Assembly: GCA_022410635.1 (NCBI GenBank)
Contig: JAJVDF010000210.1
Location: 1,526,967 to 1,590,966 of the forward strand
DNA length: 64,000 nucleotides
Direction: 5' to 3'
DNA from: Tretioscincus oriximinensis
Taxonomy: Eukaryota; Chordata; Lepidosauria; Squamata; Gymnophthalmidae
Shown: piece by piece, positions 9,415 through 20,149 of the stretch
How the letters are laid out: each line of letters starts with the position of its first letter
How positions within the stretch are numbered: position 1 is the stretch's first letter
Translations under genes and position numbers: made by a program
Notes under the pieces: model-generated
The model's input: the letters and a program-made list of their open reading frames with translations, nothing else
What the model was told of the DNA's origin: nothing
Database searches by the model: none

Positions 9415-10540
9415 CTGATTTTNTTCAAAGTTCTTTTATTCATTTTTTAAAAAAACATCTGTGTGTACACAGTTAAAATAGCACAACACAGGATAGCCAT
9501 TTAGCTTAGCTTCATACAATATTCACTATGCCTGTGTATACCGTACAAGGCAGTAGTTTACTTCAGCAAAGATTGCCATCCAGTACCAGACAATGCAACT
9601 GAAGATTGTTTAACATGTTGCCAGGGAAATCTTACTCTGGAGAAGGCTTTGGAGTTCAGCATTTTTATTGTCTCATTGTCCCCAGATCATTGGAGGAAAG
9701 TTGCAATAATTAAAGGAGCAGAAAAGCTTTGTAGATCTGATCTTTCATGGGGGGTGGGGGGGAATCAAACGTACAGTGAAAAATGCAAAACAATTCTGAT
9801 CTTTTGTGCAGGGTTAGAAATGGCTCTTTGGGTCTATAGACAAGTTGAAGTCAATGACCTTAAATATTTTCCAGACAATTACTTCTAAGCAGCACCCACT
9901 AGCTGAATGTCACAAAATCAGAATGCTCGGCATCTGGATGCTGACATGGTTCACAAAGCTTTGAAGCTGATAGACTAAGTCCAGCTACCATAAAAGCAAA
10001 AGGAAAAATTGCTGCTCTCTAAGGTTATTGAATTAGACATTTTTGACAGTATGTCAAGACTGTTATATCTTATTCTCCACAGTGGGGTGTAGAGTTTAAG
10101 AGAGTTTTTTCTTTCCATTTGCTCAAGCAAATGGAGGGTATATCATTTATCANTTGCTCATTAAATGCGTTTTTATCGGCTATTGGCTAAATGCCAATCC
10201 ATATCTTCGGTTTGAGAGGTTCTTCTCGACTGCTAGGAAAATGACAATACGATGTCATCAAAAGTCTTCCAGGAATTGCTGCAGAATAAAAATCCATGTC
10301 AATTTCAAGTATTTTAGCAACAGGAAACTCATCAAGTGGAACGCAAAAAGCAAAGATCCTCCTCATCAAGGGCCTGACATCGTAACAGTTAACATCTCTA
10401 NTTAGTTGTATCTGTTATTTGTGTCCCTCTGGACATAAGTAGATCTTATTGGAATAAATACAACTTGTCCTACATTGCATATGCTTAAAGCTATGCTAAA
10501 CGAATCTCATCCAAAGGAAATCTCAATCACGTGAAGTAAT
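9415..10540. other. Unannotated stretch
   Basis: No gene or familiar repeat. The open frame 10154-10405 (+, 83 codons) has no recognisable domain. Confidence 0.45.
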
Positions 10541-11085
10541 TATTCCTCTCTGCAGTACTCTGGTAAGACTATACTTGGAATACTGTGTTCAGTTCTGGGG
10601 GCCCCAATTTAAAAAAGACATTGATAAACTAGAGCAAGTACAAAAGAGAGTTACAAGGATGGTGAGTGGTCTGGAAACCATGTCCTANGAGGAATGGTTA
10701 AAGGATCAAGGGATGTTTAGTCTGCAACAGAGAAGACTGAGAGGAAACCCGATAGATGTCTACAAATAACTGAAGTGCTGTCACAGAGCAGAGGGATCAG
10801 TATTGTTCTCATTGGCACATGGAAGGACTAGAAACAATGGGATGAAACTGCAAGGGAGCAGATTTAGATTAGATATCAGAAAAAACTTTCTAACAGTCAG
10901 GGTGATAAAGCAGTGGAACATGTTGCCACAGGAGGTGATGAGTTCGCCTTCCCTGGAAGTCTCCAACAGAGGCTGGATAGTCATCTGTCCGGGATGGTTT
11001 AATTAATCCTGCATTAAGCAGGGGNTTGGACCTTGGAGGTCCCTTCCAACTCTAGGAGTCTATGATTCTATGAAATGTGAAGATC
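10541..11085 (+). mobile_element. CR1 LINE, ORF2 C-terminus and 3' end
   Basis: A frame at 10575-10769 reads [24 protein letters not shown] sequence, the CR1 ORF2 C-terminal region, then breaks. The 3' end is GGTCCCTTCCAACTC followed by TCTATGATTCTATGA, the classic CR1 terminal octamer repeat. This is a different subfamily from the copies ending in TTCTTATG. Confidence 0.88.
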
Positions 11086-11125
11086 CTTAACTCAAACTCT
11101 ACTGTTTCACTGATAACCTATCAAC

Positions 11126-11175
11126 AGGGTGACCCTGGAGGTCCCTTCCAACTCTATGATTCTATGATTCTAACT
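11126..11175 (+). mobile_element. CR1 terminal fragment (about 50 bp)
   Basis: It reads GACCCTGGAGGTCCCTTCC...CTATGATTCTATGATTC. It is a second copy of the same CR1 end 40 bp after the first, either an independent short insertion or a local duplication of the preceding tail. Confidence 0.75.
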
Positions 11176-11344
11176 TTCCCAAATTTAGCAGTTCTGTTTT
11201 TTGTTGTTGTTTAGTTTTTGCGGGGGATTTGTGTATACCACTCAACAAATAGACCCCATGTTGTCTGAGTCCACGTGTTTGGAAAGGTCATCAAAAGCCA
11301 TTCCTGGCTGGTCAGATCCCAAACTGGCCTGCCCCAGAGTTTGG
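11176..11344. other. Unannotated stretch
   Basis: No feature recognised. Confidence 0.4.
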
Positions 11345-11425
11345 TACAGTGTAAATATTTATTTACTTATTTACATTTTTATACCACCCTATACACGTAG
11401 GTCTCAGGGTGGTTAACAATTAAAC
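11345..11425 (-). mobile_element. L2-like 3' tail
   Basis: On the minus strand: TTAACCACCCTGAGACC then TATAGGGTGGTATAAAAATG and a TAAATA-rich end. It is a short 5'-truncated LINE or SINE tail of the type seen at 6.8, 24.2, 41.0 and 48.9 kb. Confidence 0.65.
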
Positions 11426-13195
11426 CATGATGTACTATATGGAGAATATGTCCTTCCAGTTCGGATTCGGCTCGCTATGATTGACTGCAGAGAAAGTATG
11501 TAATCTTCACATAGGTGTGTTAGCTGATTCCTGAAGACCTCATTTAGATTGCTGCTAGAATTGTTTCCATTGTCATGGACAATCTCAGGATTGTTTTTAA
11601 CAGCTCCAACTGNCTGGAGGATGGAAGAGCTAATCGTAGCATGGATACCTGGTCCGTTTCCTCAGAACAAGTACAAAAAGGGCCACTAGATCTTCAACAT
11701 TAACATGAAGGTGAAAATTAAAGAAGGCAAAAGGCACCAACTACATGTGTGTCTTTCCCTCAACCAAGATAATCTGGGAGCTGCACCACCAAGCATTAGG
11801 ATGCTATTCATTGATCCCACCCACTACTAGTCTTTATGCCACCTCAACTGTTGCATGAAATGTTTTTCTGGTAAAGCAAGTTGAATGGTTCTGAGCTAGA
11901 TTCAGGACTCTACCTTAAGGATGCTTATAGGATACTTGCTCTAGAAAATAGTGGTCAGAATATACAGAACTAGTTGATGTTTGAGCTGGTTCAAATCAAC
12001 CAGGGACGTTCAATGCAATTTGTTTGAAGAGTCTGAATTTAAACCAGGCAAGTGATGGTTCTAAGGACCGAGCAAACACATCCTGTTCAATGGTCATTTG
12101 GAAGTGTTCAAATTCAAACACCATTTTTTAATTTGAAGTTCATTAAAAAAATCAATGCAAAAATCTGCCATATGGATGCAACCAAAAAGTGGGTTAATAA
12201 GTGCACACACACTTCCTTTTTGTATGTAAAAAATTATATATACTAGTCATTAAGCCCATAAATGCAAGTGTAGGTTACTTGCATGGGCACTCTGGCAGGG
12301 CATTGCTGGCCTCCATCAGCTGGCCCAGGGTGGTGTGGACCTATTACTGGTCTACAGTGGCTTGGGCCAGGCAGCATGGAGCTCTGGAAGGTCAGNGGGG
12401 ATGGCAGCAGTTTATGGCTTCACCAACTACACCAGGTTGAGAGATGACTGGCCTATCACGAGTGTTCAAGGTGATGGACATGGATTGTGTTCACTTACCT
12501 CACTTACCATACTAATCGCCACAACCTATACAAATGGTATTAATAAACTTGAGGAGTTTATTTAGATAAATTCATGAATTGAGTGTTAATAATTTCTTGT
12601 GGATACCAAGTAAGATAAATTATGTTTTTAGCCATTTGCTAAGTAGCAATACCAACTATTTCTAGAGCCAGAGGTCATAAAATTTGCACAAACATCAATT
12701 TACCTGTAGCAATGTAGCAACACGTCATTCTTTAAAATACCTACATCCGAATTTCCTTACATTTATTGTGCTGGAAAAGCTTTAATTTTATACTATGGTT
12801 AGTTCACTCCAGCAACCAAAACATCAGTCTGCCTTCTAGCATTAAGAACAAANCTGGATTCAAGGGGAACAAAATTTATTTAGCTAAAGAAGAGCAATTG
12901 TTTTATCATCCCTGTTCTAACCATATAGATAGGTTGCAAGAACNCAGAAACTGTGCTGCCGTTCAGACTGTTATCTTTTTTTAGCATCATTTTGCCTTTA
13001 TACTGGTATAAAGGACTTATACTTTCATTTCTGTCAGCTTATATGCATGATTATTGTTACTTTTTATGCTTGAAATCACTTGAGGCTTCCTTATGTGTTA
13101 TGGGATTTGCCGTTTTCTCCCCAAACACCTCCCACCCAAAATATCTCACCAAAATATCACATGAATTTGGGCACTGTCAATTGTTGTATCTTGTT
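11426..13195. other. Unannotated stretch, possible old repeat at 12.24-12.56 kb
   Basis: Mostly featureless. At 12238 a segment starting TATACTAGTCATTAAGCCC, followed by a small hairpin (ATGCAAGT/ACTTGCAT), has the feel of a transposon end and could be a Helitron-like relic. This is a guess. Confidence 0.35.
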
Positions 13196-13262
13196 TTTAA
13201 TTCTTAGCAGCCTTGAGACTTTTGGATACAAAATGAGATAGAAGTGCAAAATAAATTAAGTA
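13196..13262 (+). mobile_element. L2-like 3' tail, decayed
   Basis: GCCTTGAGACTTTTGGATAC...AAATAAATTAAG resembles the tail at 6840-6900 with many substitutions. Confidence 0.45.
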
Positions 13263-13749
13263 TACATATTCCTGGGTATCAGATCATACAGATATATCCT
13301 AATGTTTCAGTGCCATAGAGCAAAAAACACTACGAGACTTTTTAAACACAGGTAGTTTGTGCTCTGTTCCAAAGGATAAACCACACTGAAAGGCAGATGT
13401 CAAATATGTGCAAGAGCCCAGTGAGGGTATCTGGAAAACCACATGTAAATGCAATGATGCTTTACATCTACGGGCAACATAACTATGCAGCTGGTTAGCA
13501 GTCTTTTTTATTGTGAAGACTGGAATTGCAACAACAGCAACCAGCAGAGAAAGAGCTAGGAGAAATGAATTATACAAGACTTTTTACCATTGGAGCTAAA
13601 CTACTTTATACAATCTGGTTGTAAAGAAAGTGAAGAATATCATAGCCAGTTTCCAAAACAAATAACAGAGTGGTAATCCTGACAAGATAAAAGAGAAGAC
13701 TTTAAACAAAAGTAAAATGATATTTTTGCTATGAACAGAAATGTCTTTC
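13263..13749. other. Unannotated stretch
   Basis: An open frame on the minus strand (13299-13577, 92 codons) starts with a hydrophobic run but has no recognisable homology. Nothing else is seen. Confidence 0.45.
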
Positions 13750-13921
13750 TTCTATACTTGGCATTTAGTATCATGAAGCACCATTTTTTCTTCCAGAAAG
13801 TTATCCTGAGCAATAATCAATGGCTGCTAGAACTTTTCTATACTTGGCATTTAGTATCATGAAGCACCATTTTTTCTTCCAGAAAGTTATCCTGAGCAAT
13901 AATCAATGGCTGCTAGAACTT
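13750..13921. repeat. Perfect 86-bp tandem duplication
   Basis: Two identical 86-bp copies lie head to tail at 13750-13835 and 13836-13921. No mismatch was found on reading them side by side. The unit is not part of a recognised repeat family. Confidence 0.95.
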
Positions 13922-13928
13922 GTTTAGG

Positions 13929-14470
13929 TAGACTGACCAGATTTTCTGAGACCCAAACCGGGGTAATTAATATTCCTGCTAATTTGCATATTCATAAATA
14001 TGCAAATTACCCACCAACATGCATTCCTTTCCAAAATTCCCACCCGAGAAATCGGTGAAGCATGTGAGAATTTTTTTAAGTGTGTGAGAATTTTAAAACT
14101 GAGAATTTTTGTAGTACATCAGAATTTCTTAATTTTTTTACAGAGGGGAAGGTGCCTTCAGAAGCTGGTCCCAGTTGCCAGAAGCCCCTAGTGGTGGTGC
14201 AGCGATTTTTTTTAAAAAAANTTGAAGTATGTGAGACCATTTTGAAGTATGTAAGATTTTTTTTTTTACTGAGGGTAGGGTGCCTTCAGCAGCTGGTCTC
14301 AGATACCAGAGCCCTCTAGTGATGCTGCAGTGAATTTTCTTCCAAAAATATNTTTTTAAAAAATAATAATTTTTTTTCCTCAGCAAAATGGTACCCCTCC
14401 CCCCCGGAGGGCTGAGTAGACACCCCCAAACTGGGTTTTCCCCCCCAAAAGGGGGCATCTGNCCAGCCTA
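13929..14470. mobile_element. hAT-like nonautonomous element (family M, long form)
   Basis: The left end TAGACTGACCAGAT and the right end ATCTGNCCAGCCTA are inverted copies of the family M termini. The right 100 bp matches the short M elements (CCCCCAAACTGGGTTTTCC). The interior has two related internal segments, GGTGCCTTCAGAAGCTGGTC at 14150 and GGTGCCTTCAGCAGCTGGTC at 14280. Flanks TGTTTAGG and GCTTAGG may be a degraded 8-bp duplication. No transposase. Confidence 0.65.
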
Positions 14471-14524
14471 GCTTAGGTATTGTCTTCAGAGAAACAGGCA
14501 AGGATGCCTCTAAATCCCAATGAA

Positions 14525-14632
14525 TGGGCTGATGAGAGGCTCAAAAGCAATTGGTGGACCTCCGTGTGAGACAGAATGCTGAACCAGATAGGCTGTGGCC
14601 AGATTCAGCAGGGCTTCCCTTATTTTTTAATG
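14525..14632 (+). mobile_element. CR1 LINE, terminal fragment
   Basis: It contains TGGTGGACCTCCGTGTGAGA, ACAGAATGCTGAACCAGAT and GATTCAGCAGGGCTTCCC. It is the last 100 bp of a CR1; its end runs directly into the minisatellite that follows. Confidence 0.8.
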
Positions 14633-15190
14633 TAATCTAACTGAAACTGAAACTTTACAAAATAGTAGTAGTAATAGTAGTTCTAATGCAATTTAGTAAA
14701 AGTAATTTAATAAGTAATAGTAGTAATAGTTGTTTTAATGTTCTGACTAAAATTTAAACTGTACACATTACTATATTAGTAGTAGTAATAGTAGTTCTGA
14801 TGTAATTTTACTACTACTACTAATTTTCTCAGTAATAGTAGTTATTTACTTAGTAAAAGTCATTCTTATGTTTTAACTAAATGTAATCTAACTAAAAATG
14901 GAACTGCATACAGTATTAGTAAAAGTACCAGTTCTAATCAGTTTTAGTAAATTACTATTACTATTTTTATGTTCTAAGTAAAGGTAATCTAACCAAAACT
15001 GAAACTGTGCCCAGTACTACTAGTACTACTAGTAGTTCAAATGTAGTTTTAGTAACCGTAATTTATTTGGAAATAANAGTAATATATTTAGTAATAGGAG
15101 TTCTTACGTTTCAATGTAATTTAACTAAAGTTGAAACCATGAAAAGTAGTAGTGGCAGAAATAGTAGTTCTAGTAGCAAGTTTATTTAAA
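14633..15190. repeat. Degenerate minisatellite with TAGTAG-rich core
   Basis: About five diverged units of 100-140 bp. Each has a CTAACTGAAACTGAAACT-like segment (about 14636, 14748, 14888, 14990, 15122), then TAGTAGTAATAGTAGTTCT-like sequence and TTTTAGTAAAAGTAATTTA-like sequence. It probably grew from the microsatellite tail of the adjacent CR1. Confidence 0.75.
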
Positions 15191-16184
15191 GTAAAACAAA
15201 AAATGGGCTCAAAAACAGCCTAAATCTTTTCAGCCTTAGCAGCTTCCTAACTGGGTATTATTTCAGTATGTATCCTGGAATGGGGGTCTGCCATCTTAAA
15301 GTCAACTGAAGTTGGATTAAATCTTAGGCACATGGGTGATGGCATTATGAGTAATTTTCACAACTCAACATAGAGATGATATATTTAACCCCCCAAAGAG
15401 TAACCAGAGAGCATTATCATATCCTTACGTTGTTCTTATTGATCAAGGTCAAGGAGTCTTTGCTTTCAAAGTCTCCTGGAATCATANGATATTCCTCACT
15501 AACTAAATGGAATTGTCAAATAAATGCAATTTTGTAACTGAAAAGCATTCTCTTTCTTCCTTTCTGCCTTCTTCTTCATTTTCATCCTCCTTATAGCCAC
15601 CGTAATTGCGATGTTCAATCATCTTAAGACATTATTTCAGTGTCTTATTGACTAGAATTATATCTGCTATTCTCCTATTATAATGCTCATGATTTTTATT
15701 CAAACAATTCAGGTTCTTTCCCAGCAGCAGGAGAAATGGCAGGACAATGCAATTATGATTGCAATGCCTTTGTTCCATCTCCCTTCCCTTTCCCTTCGTT
15801 TTATATGCAACTGTCACAAAATAACCACCTAGCTAATGGAAGGGGAAGGCTTTTCTAGAGCAAAAGTTAACTTTGTTTCTGTTATGGTCTCAAAAAGAAA
15901 ACACCTAAGACCAAAATAAGTAAATAAAAATGCCATTGAAGATTGTAAGTATGGCCTTACAGCTCTGGAATTTAATCACTTAGTGCACAGAATCAAGGCT
16001 ACACGGGAGGAGAAGGTAATTGTATTTTTTTTTTCCTTGCTGAAATGTGTGTTCAGTGTTTCTGTATACAAGCTCATGTTTTTCTTGTCCTGATTTGCTT
16101 GTGAATGACAATATTATCATATTTATCCAAGTATTCTTTGCACAAACTAAGATCAAATTCACATGTAGGGCACTTTCAGATGCT
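15191..16184. other. Unannotated stretch
   Basis: AT-rich, no recognised gene or repeat. Confidence 0.5.
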
Positions 16185-16640
16185 TGATTGATTGATTTAC
16201 ATTTCTATACTGCCCTGTACAGGAAGGTCTAAGATCAGTTAATAATAAAAATCCAAACAGATTTTTTCAGTCAAAGACCAAGCTGAAGAGTTGTGTCTTC
16301 AAGCGTTTTCCGAATATGCACAGAGATGGTGATAGATGCACCTCAACGGGGAGGCTATTCCATAGTCTGGAGGCTGCCACACAGAAGCCCCCATCCCATA
16401 ATCAAATGGCATAATTATGGGGGATTTGCCTCACATANTCACAGGCTCCCAGCAGCAGTAGCGATAGAAAGGTCCAATATTCCATTTTTTTCTCTCAGAA
16501 CTTGTATTCTGATTCTGTTGCAAAAGGTGAGAGCCTCTATGAATTATATCCTGCCTCCAGCCAGTCAGGCGTGCAAAATCTACTTTAAAAACCTGGGTGG
16601 CAGGAGTCCTTCAGCTGATTATGTCATTACCCAGTAGTAA
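16185..16640 (-). mobile_element. L2-like LINE, 3' part
   Basis: The reverse complement contains TGGCAGCCTCCAGACTATGG, then GAGGTGCATCTATCACC, CTTGAAGACACAACTCTTC and a terminal GTACAGGGCAGTATAGAAAT. The order and sequence match the copy at 6.6-6.9 kb. The encoded C-terminal motif (LWNS/LP...FKxxLKTxLF type) is broken. Confidence 0.65.
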
Positions 16641-16825
16641 AGGCAGGGGGTGGTGGCCTCCGAACAGCACTTGGAAAGCTCAAAATCAGGGTTCTTTACT
16701 AGCATATTGAAAGGAATGATGGGAGGGTCAAATTTACGCCCTCTCCCATCCTTCATCTGGCACACAGCCTNCCTTGCCTCCACCTGAATACACCTGTGGG
16801 ATAGGAGATCTGAGTTTTCATTGAA
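16641..16825. other. Unannotated stretch
   Basis: No feature recognised. Confidence 0.4.
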
Positions 16826-16920
16826 TAAGGAAGTAGACTTGTCTACAAAAGCTTATGCCACTTACCCTACTTTCTGTTAGTCTCCAAAGTTCTAAAAGAC
16901 CCCTTTGCTAGAATGTATAA
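16826..16920 (+). repeat. Family P repeat, partial copy
   Basis: AAGTAGACTTGTCTAC, AAAAGCTTATGCC and GTTAGTCTCCAAAG are P sequence. The stem II hairpin is intact (GTAGAC-TT-GTCTAC), but the CTGAAGA core is lost and GAAA is AAAA. Confidence 0.7.
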
Positions 16921-17849
16921 TACACTAAGAAGTAACAGCCACGATCATTTCCTAGGACAATCACTTGCTACCAAAAAGTTATTATTTATTTATGCTTCAT
17001 TATGTTTATAACCCATCCTAAGGTGTGAGAAAATGGGTGTGTGCAATATCTTAACTTTCTTTAATTAAAACTCCTAGAAGTGTGAGTGGAACTAATTAAC
17101 ACATCATTTCTTTATTTTCCTGCTCTCCATATCCTTAACCGTTCAAATGCATTTTAAAGGGGAGAAAAAAAGACAAAAGGTAGATAAGTCAACCTCTTCC
17201 AAAAAAGTAAATATGGGGGGAAATACCCAAATATGAGAGTGGCCCAAAAGGAGTTGTCCAGTCATTAGAGAAACTCTTTAATCCATAGTTTTTTTTTCCA
17301 CTTTAGTGAATCTATTCAAATATTCAAAAGTTATGGGAGAAAACAGCCAACTGGATAGAACAGATGTTGCATGTTAATATTTTAAGAACCAGGGACATAG
17401 CAATGCATTGGGTTGCCTGGGNCAAGGCCCTGAACTCTGCTCCCTCCAGCCGCTTGGTGCCCAAGACCACTGGAGGAAGCATCCAGTGTTCCCTCCCTGG
17501 CCCCATTTACTTGGCACAGGATGAATCAAAGCCTTAGTTTCAACTTTGATTCATGCAGGGTGCAGGAGAAAAAACATCCCCTTATAGTGTATCATAGCAG
17601 ATGCAACAACCAAAGCAGGGGGCTTCCTCTTCCCATCACTCTGAAAGCCAAAATTTGAAGATCTTTTAGCACAGGTTGGAGACAAGGGAAGGTGAGAAGG
17701 CCCAGCTTGTTCCCTTCCCCCATCCTCTGCCTGGGAGAAGGCCCCTTCCACGCCCTCTTTATGATGCCCATAGTTAAGGATGGTTGATTTTTTTCACTTT
17801 CAGATATATAATCATCAACAGGTAGCAGATGAGCTGAAGTATTTGACAG
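16921..17849. other. Unannotated stretch
   Basis: No supported gene. Overlapping minus-strand frames at 17551-17864 have no recognisable product. Confidence 0.45.
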
Positions 17850-18620
17850 ATGCCCCATCCACACAATGGTGTTAAATGCTGAAATAACCTATACATGAGT
17901 GCAAGCAAACGTAACCTCATCCTTTCATAAACAAGCCACTAGGAAACCTTTAAATCCATATGGAACAGAAAAGACGATTAACCAGGAAGTTGGGCCAGAG
18001 ACTTATCTAGTCCAGCATTCTGTTCCACTCAAAGGCCAAACTAAGTGCACCTGGGCAGTCTGAACAGAAGAAGGCAAAATATGCACCTGTTCATGACTCC
18101 CTGTAAATGGTATTTCAGGAGTACCACCTGTTGCTCCATCCCAGNGCAGCATCTAGACATCCATCCTACTAACCACTTATACCCTTGGTGTCCATAAACC
18201 AAGGTCAAATCCTGTCTTGAAGTTATCCAGGCTNCTAGCTACCACCACCTCTTCTGGAAGTAAATTTCACAAGCTGATGACCCAAGATGCTCAGTATGTG
18301 ATTCTCCATTATCTTGCCTTAGCATCTACTTGCGTTATCTCAGTAATTCCATTAAGAAACATACACACTAGGAAGGCTTCTTACCTCCGTGGCTGTAGGC
18401 ATTGCTATTTCAGAAAACATCAGCAAAGGGGGTTTTCTGGGTGCTTTGCAAAAACTTTGTTGAACAGTAGGACGGAACAATCATGATGTTGCCAACATCA
18501 CAGTAGGAAGATCTCATGTGCCTGCAGCCAAAGTAGCTACTGTTGGCATTTGCAATAGCTAATAGAACTAACAAAGCAATGGTCAGTAAATACTTGGGGT
18601 GCATCCACATACCTGCATGT
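17850..18620. mobile_element. Unclassified repeat W, copy 1, split by CR1
   Basis: The left part (to 17990) and right part (from about 18290) are shared with 45.92-46.32 kb: GGAACAG...TTAACCAGGAAGT, then CTTCTTACCTC, ATTTCAGAAAACATCAGCAA and AAATCTCATGTG-like segments. A CR1 fragment interrupts it. The outer ends (GCCCCATCCACACAATGG; GGTGCATCCACATACC) have the look of TIR-element termini. No protein recognised. Confidence 0.55.
17995..18290 (-). mobile_element. CR1 LINE fragment nested in repeat W
   Basis: The plus strand reads TCTAGTCCAGCATTCTGTTC, GTGCACCTGGGCAGTCTGAA, TGTTGCTCCATCCC and ACCACCTCTTCTGGAAGTAA, i.e. a reversed CR1 3' end. It is 5'-truncated where W sequence resumes. Confidence 0.8.
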
Positions 18621-19550
18621 GGCCTCATTATTTCTTACTCTCACAAAACAAAGTACCTGTGCTCTCATAGTTGTGAATGCAGATGCTTTTCTCTTCCCCC
18701 CTGGATTATTAGCATGCTATGGTAGAATAGAAGAAGAAAATTAACATTGGAAAGTTTAAGTTTATAAATAGTAAATATGTATAGCATAAGCATTAGCAAT
18801 CATTGCTAAGTAGTATGCATATAAAATGTGCTGCTATTGTAAAATGCATAATTTTTTCTTCACTTTGACAATAAAACAATAAAATGATTTAAGAAAACCC
18901 CTATTCTAGGATCAGAAAATCCATAAATCTCACTCTTAACCATGCTAGGTCAGGGCACTCAGGAAAGCTGGAAAAGAGAAATACCATCTCTGCCTAAATT
19001 ATCAATGGCAAACTGTGGAGAATCCAGACTGCTCTGGCAACCCAGCTCTACTCTGAAATAACTGCTTCTTTACCTTCGTTCACTTTTTCAAAAAAGCAAG
19101 CAATTCCAGTTAAGAACATCNTTCATTTTGCTGTCGCACATCTTCAGCAGTTTATTTAAACATGCAACGGGCATGGGATTTGGTGGTGCAGAAAAATGCT
19201 TTTGTTTTTGTTTTGCTTTTCAAATCTGAACAGTCCTCTATATAAAACTGTGGGGTGGCCACATGTTACCTTATTTCTCCCCTGACATTTCTAGTTCCCC
19301 TCACAAAGTGGATCTGCAGCAGCTTAGATGGAACAGATATGGAATGACTATGTCAACTCTGACATTTATTTTGAAAATATTATGCATTTGCAGCACTGGC
19401 ATTTCCCAAAATGAATTTATTATTGTGGATTTGTGAGTTNTACTCTTAACTGATAAGGCTGCAGCTGGAGAGGAAAGAATACTGCCTTAGTTTTATATGA
19501 TTTTAGAGTAAGATTTGAGGAGGGAAAATGAATCTGACTCTGTATCTAAG
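18621..19550. other. Unannotated stretch
   Basis: AT-rich, no recognised gene or repeat. Confidence 0.45.
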
Positions 19551-20049
19551 GCCGCTTCCACACAGCAGATATGTACCTGCGTGGGGGCAATATGGAGGCA
19601 GCTCCACCACATGGGATTGTGCCTTGCCAGTGATCAGTGCACAGAAAAGCCCCATTGCTCCATGCTTTCCGATTGCTGGGAAAGTACGATCCCAGTGCAG
19701 AGCTCCCCAACCAGCTGCTCCCATCCATATGTGCAGCGAGTAGCATGGAAGACTTCCACAGCTACGTGAACTCCTGTGAGAGCAGGAAATCAGTAGCCAA
19801 TCAGGCAAGATGATGCACAGTGAGTGGGAGCAAAGCATACAGGCTTTACTATGATGGCACTTGCAGATCTCTCCAACAGCACCTTGCAAGAGCAGAGGTA
19901 AGTGCCCACAGGAGAGCAATTGAGTATAGTCTGATATGCCCTTAAATTACACTGCATAGCAGAGTTGTATGGAGGCAGCCATTGACAGTAATTGCACTTA
20001 CCCCACAAAAGCTATTCTATTCAGAAAAATTGCTCTTCCACACAACTGT
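19551..20049. other. GC-richer segment, possible unclassified DNA element
   Basis: Both edges carry CTTCCACACA (19556 and 20035), and GGAGGCAGC-type words occur near both ends. Overlapping frames up to 138 codons on both strands come from the lower stop density and show no known domain. It may be another nonautonomous transposon related to the TIR elements here. Confidence 0.3.
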
Positions 20050-20149
20050 ACCTTAAATGTTCATTTGTATCATGAAAGAAAACTCAACTGGGACATAATA
20101 ATGGCATTCCTTCTCTCATGCTCAGTAGTCACCTGAAGTAACAAAATTA

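Noticed and set aside
14633..15190. CRISPR-like array
   Set aside because: Repeat units are diverged and of uneven length, with no conserved short repeat and no unique spacers; this is vertebrate DNA.
19503..19919. 138-codon open frame on the minus strand
   Set aside because: Opposite-strand frames of similar length overlap it; this reflects GC-richer sequence, perhaps a DNA element.
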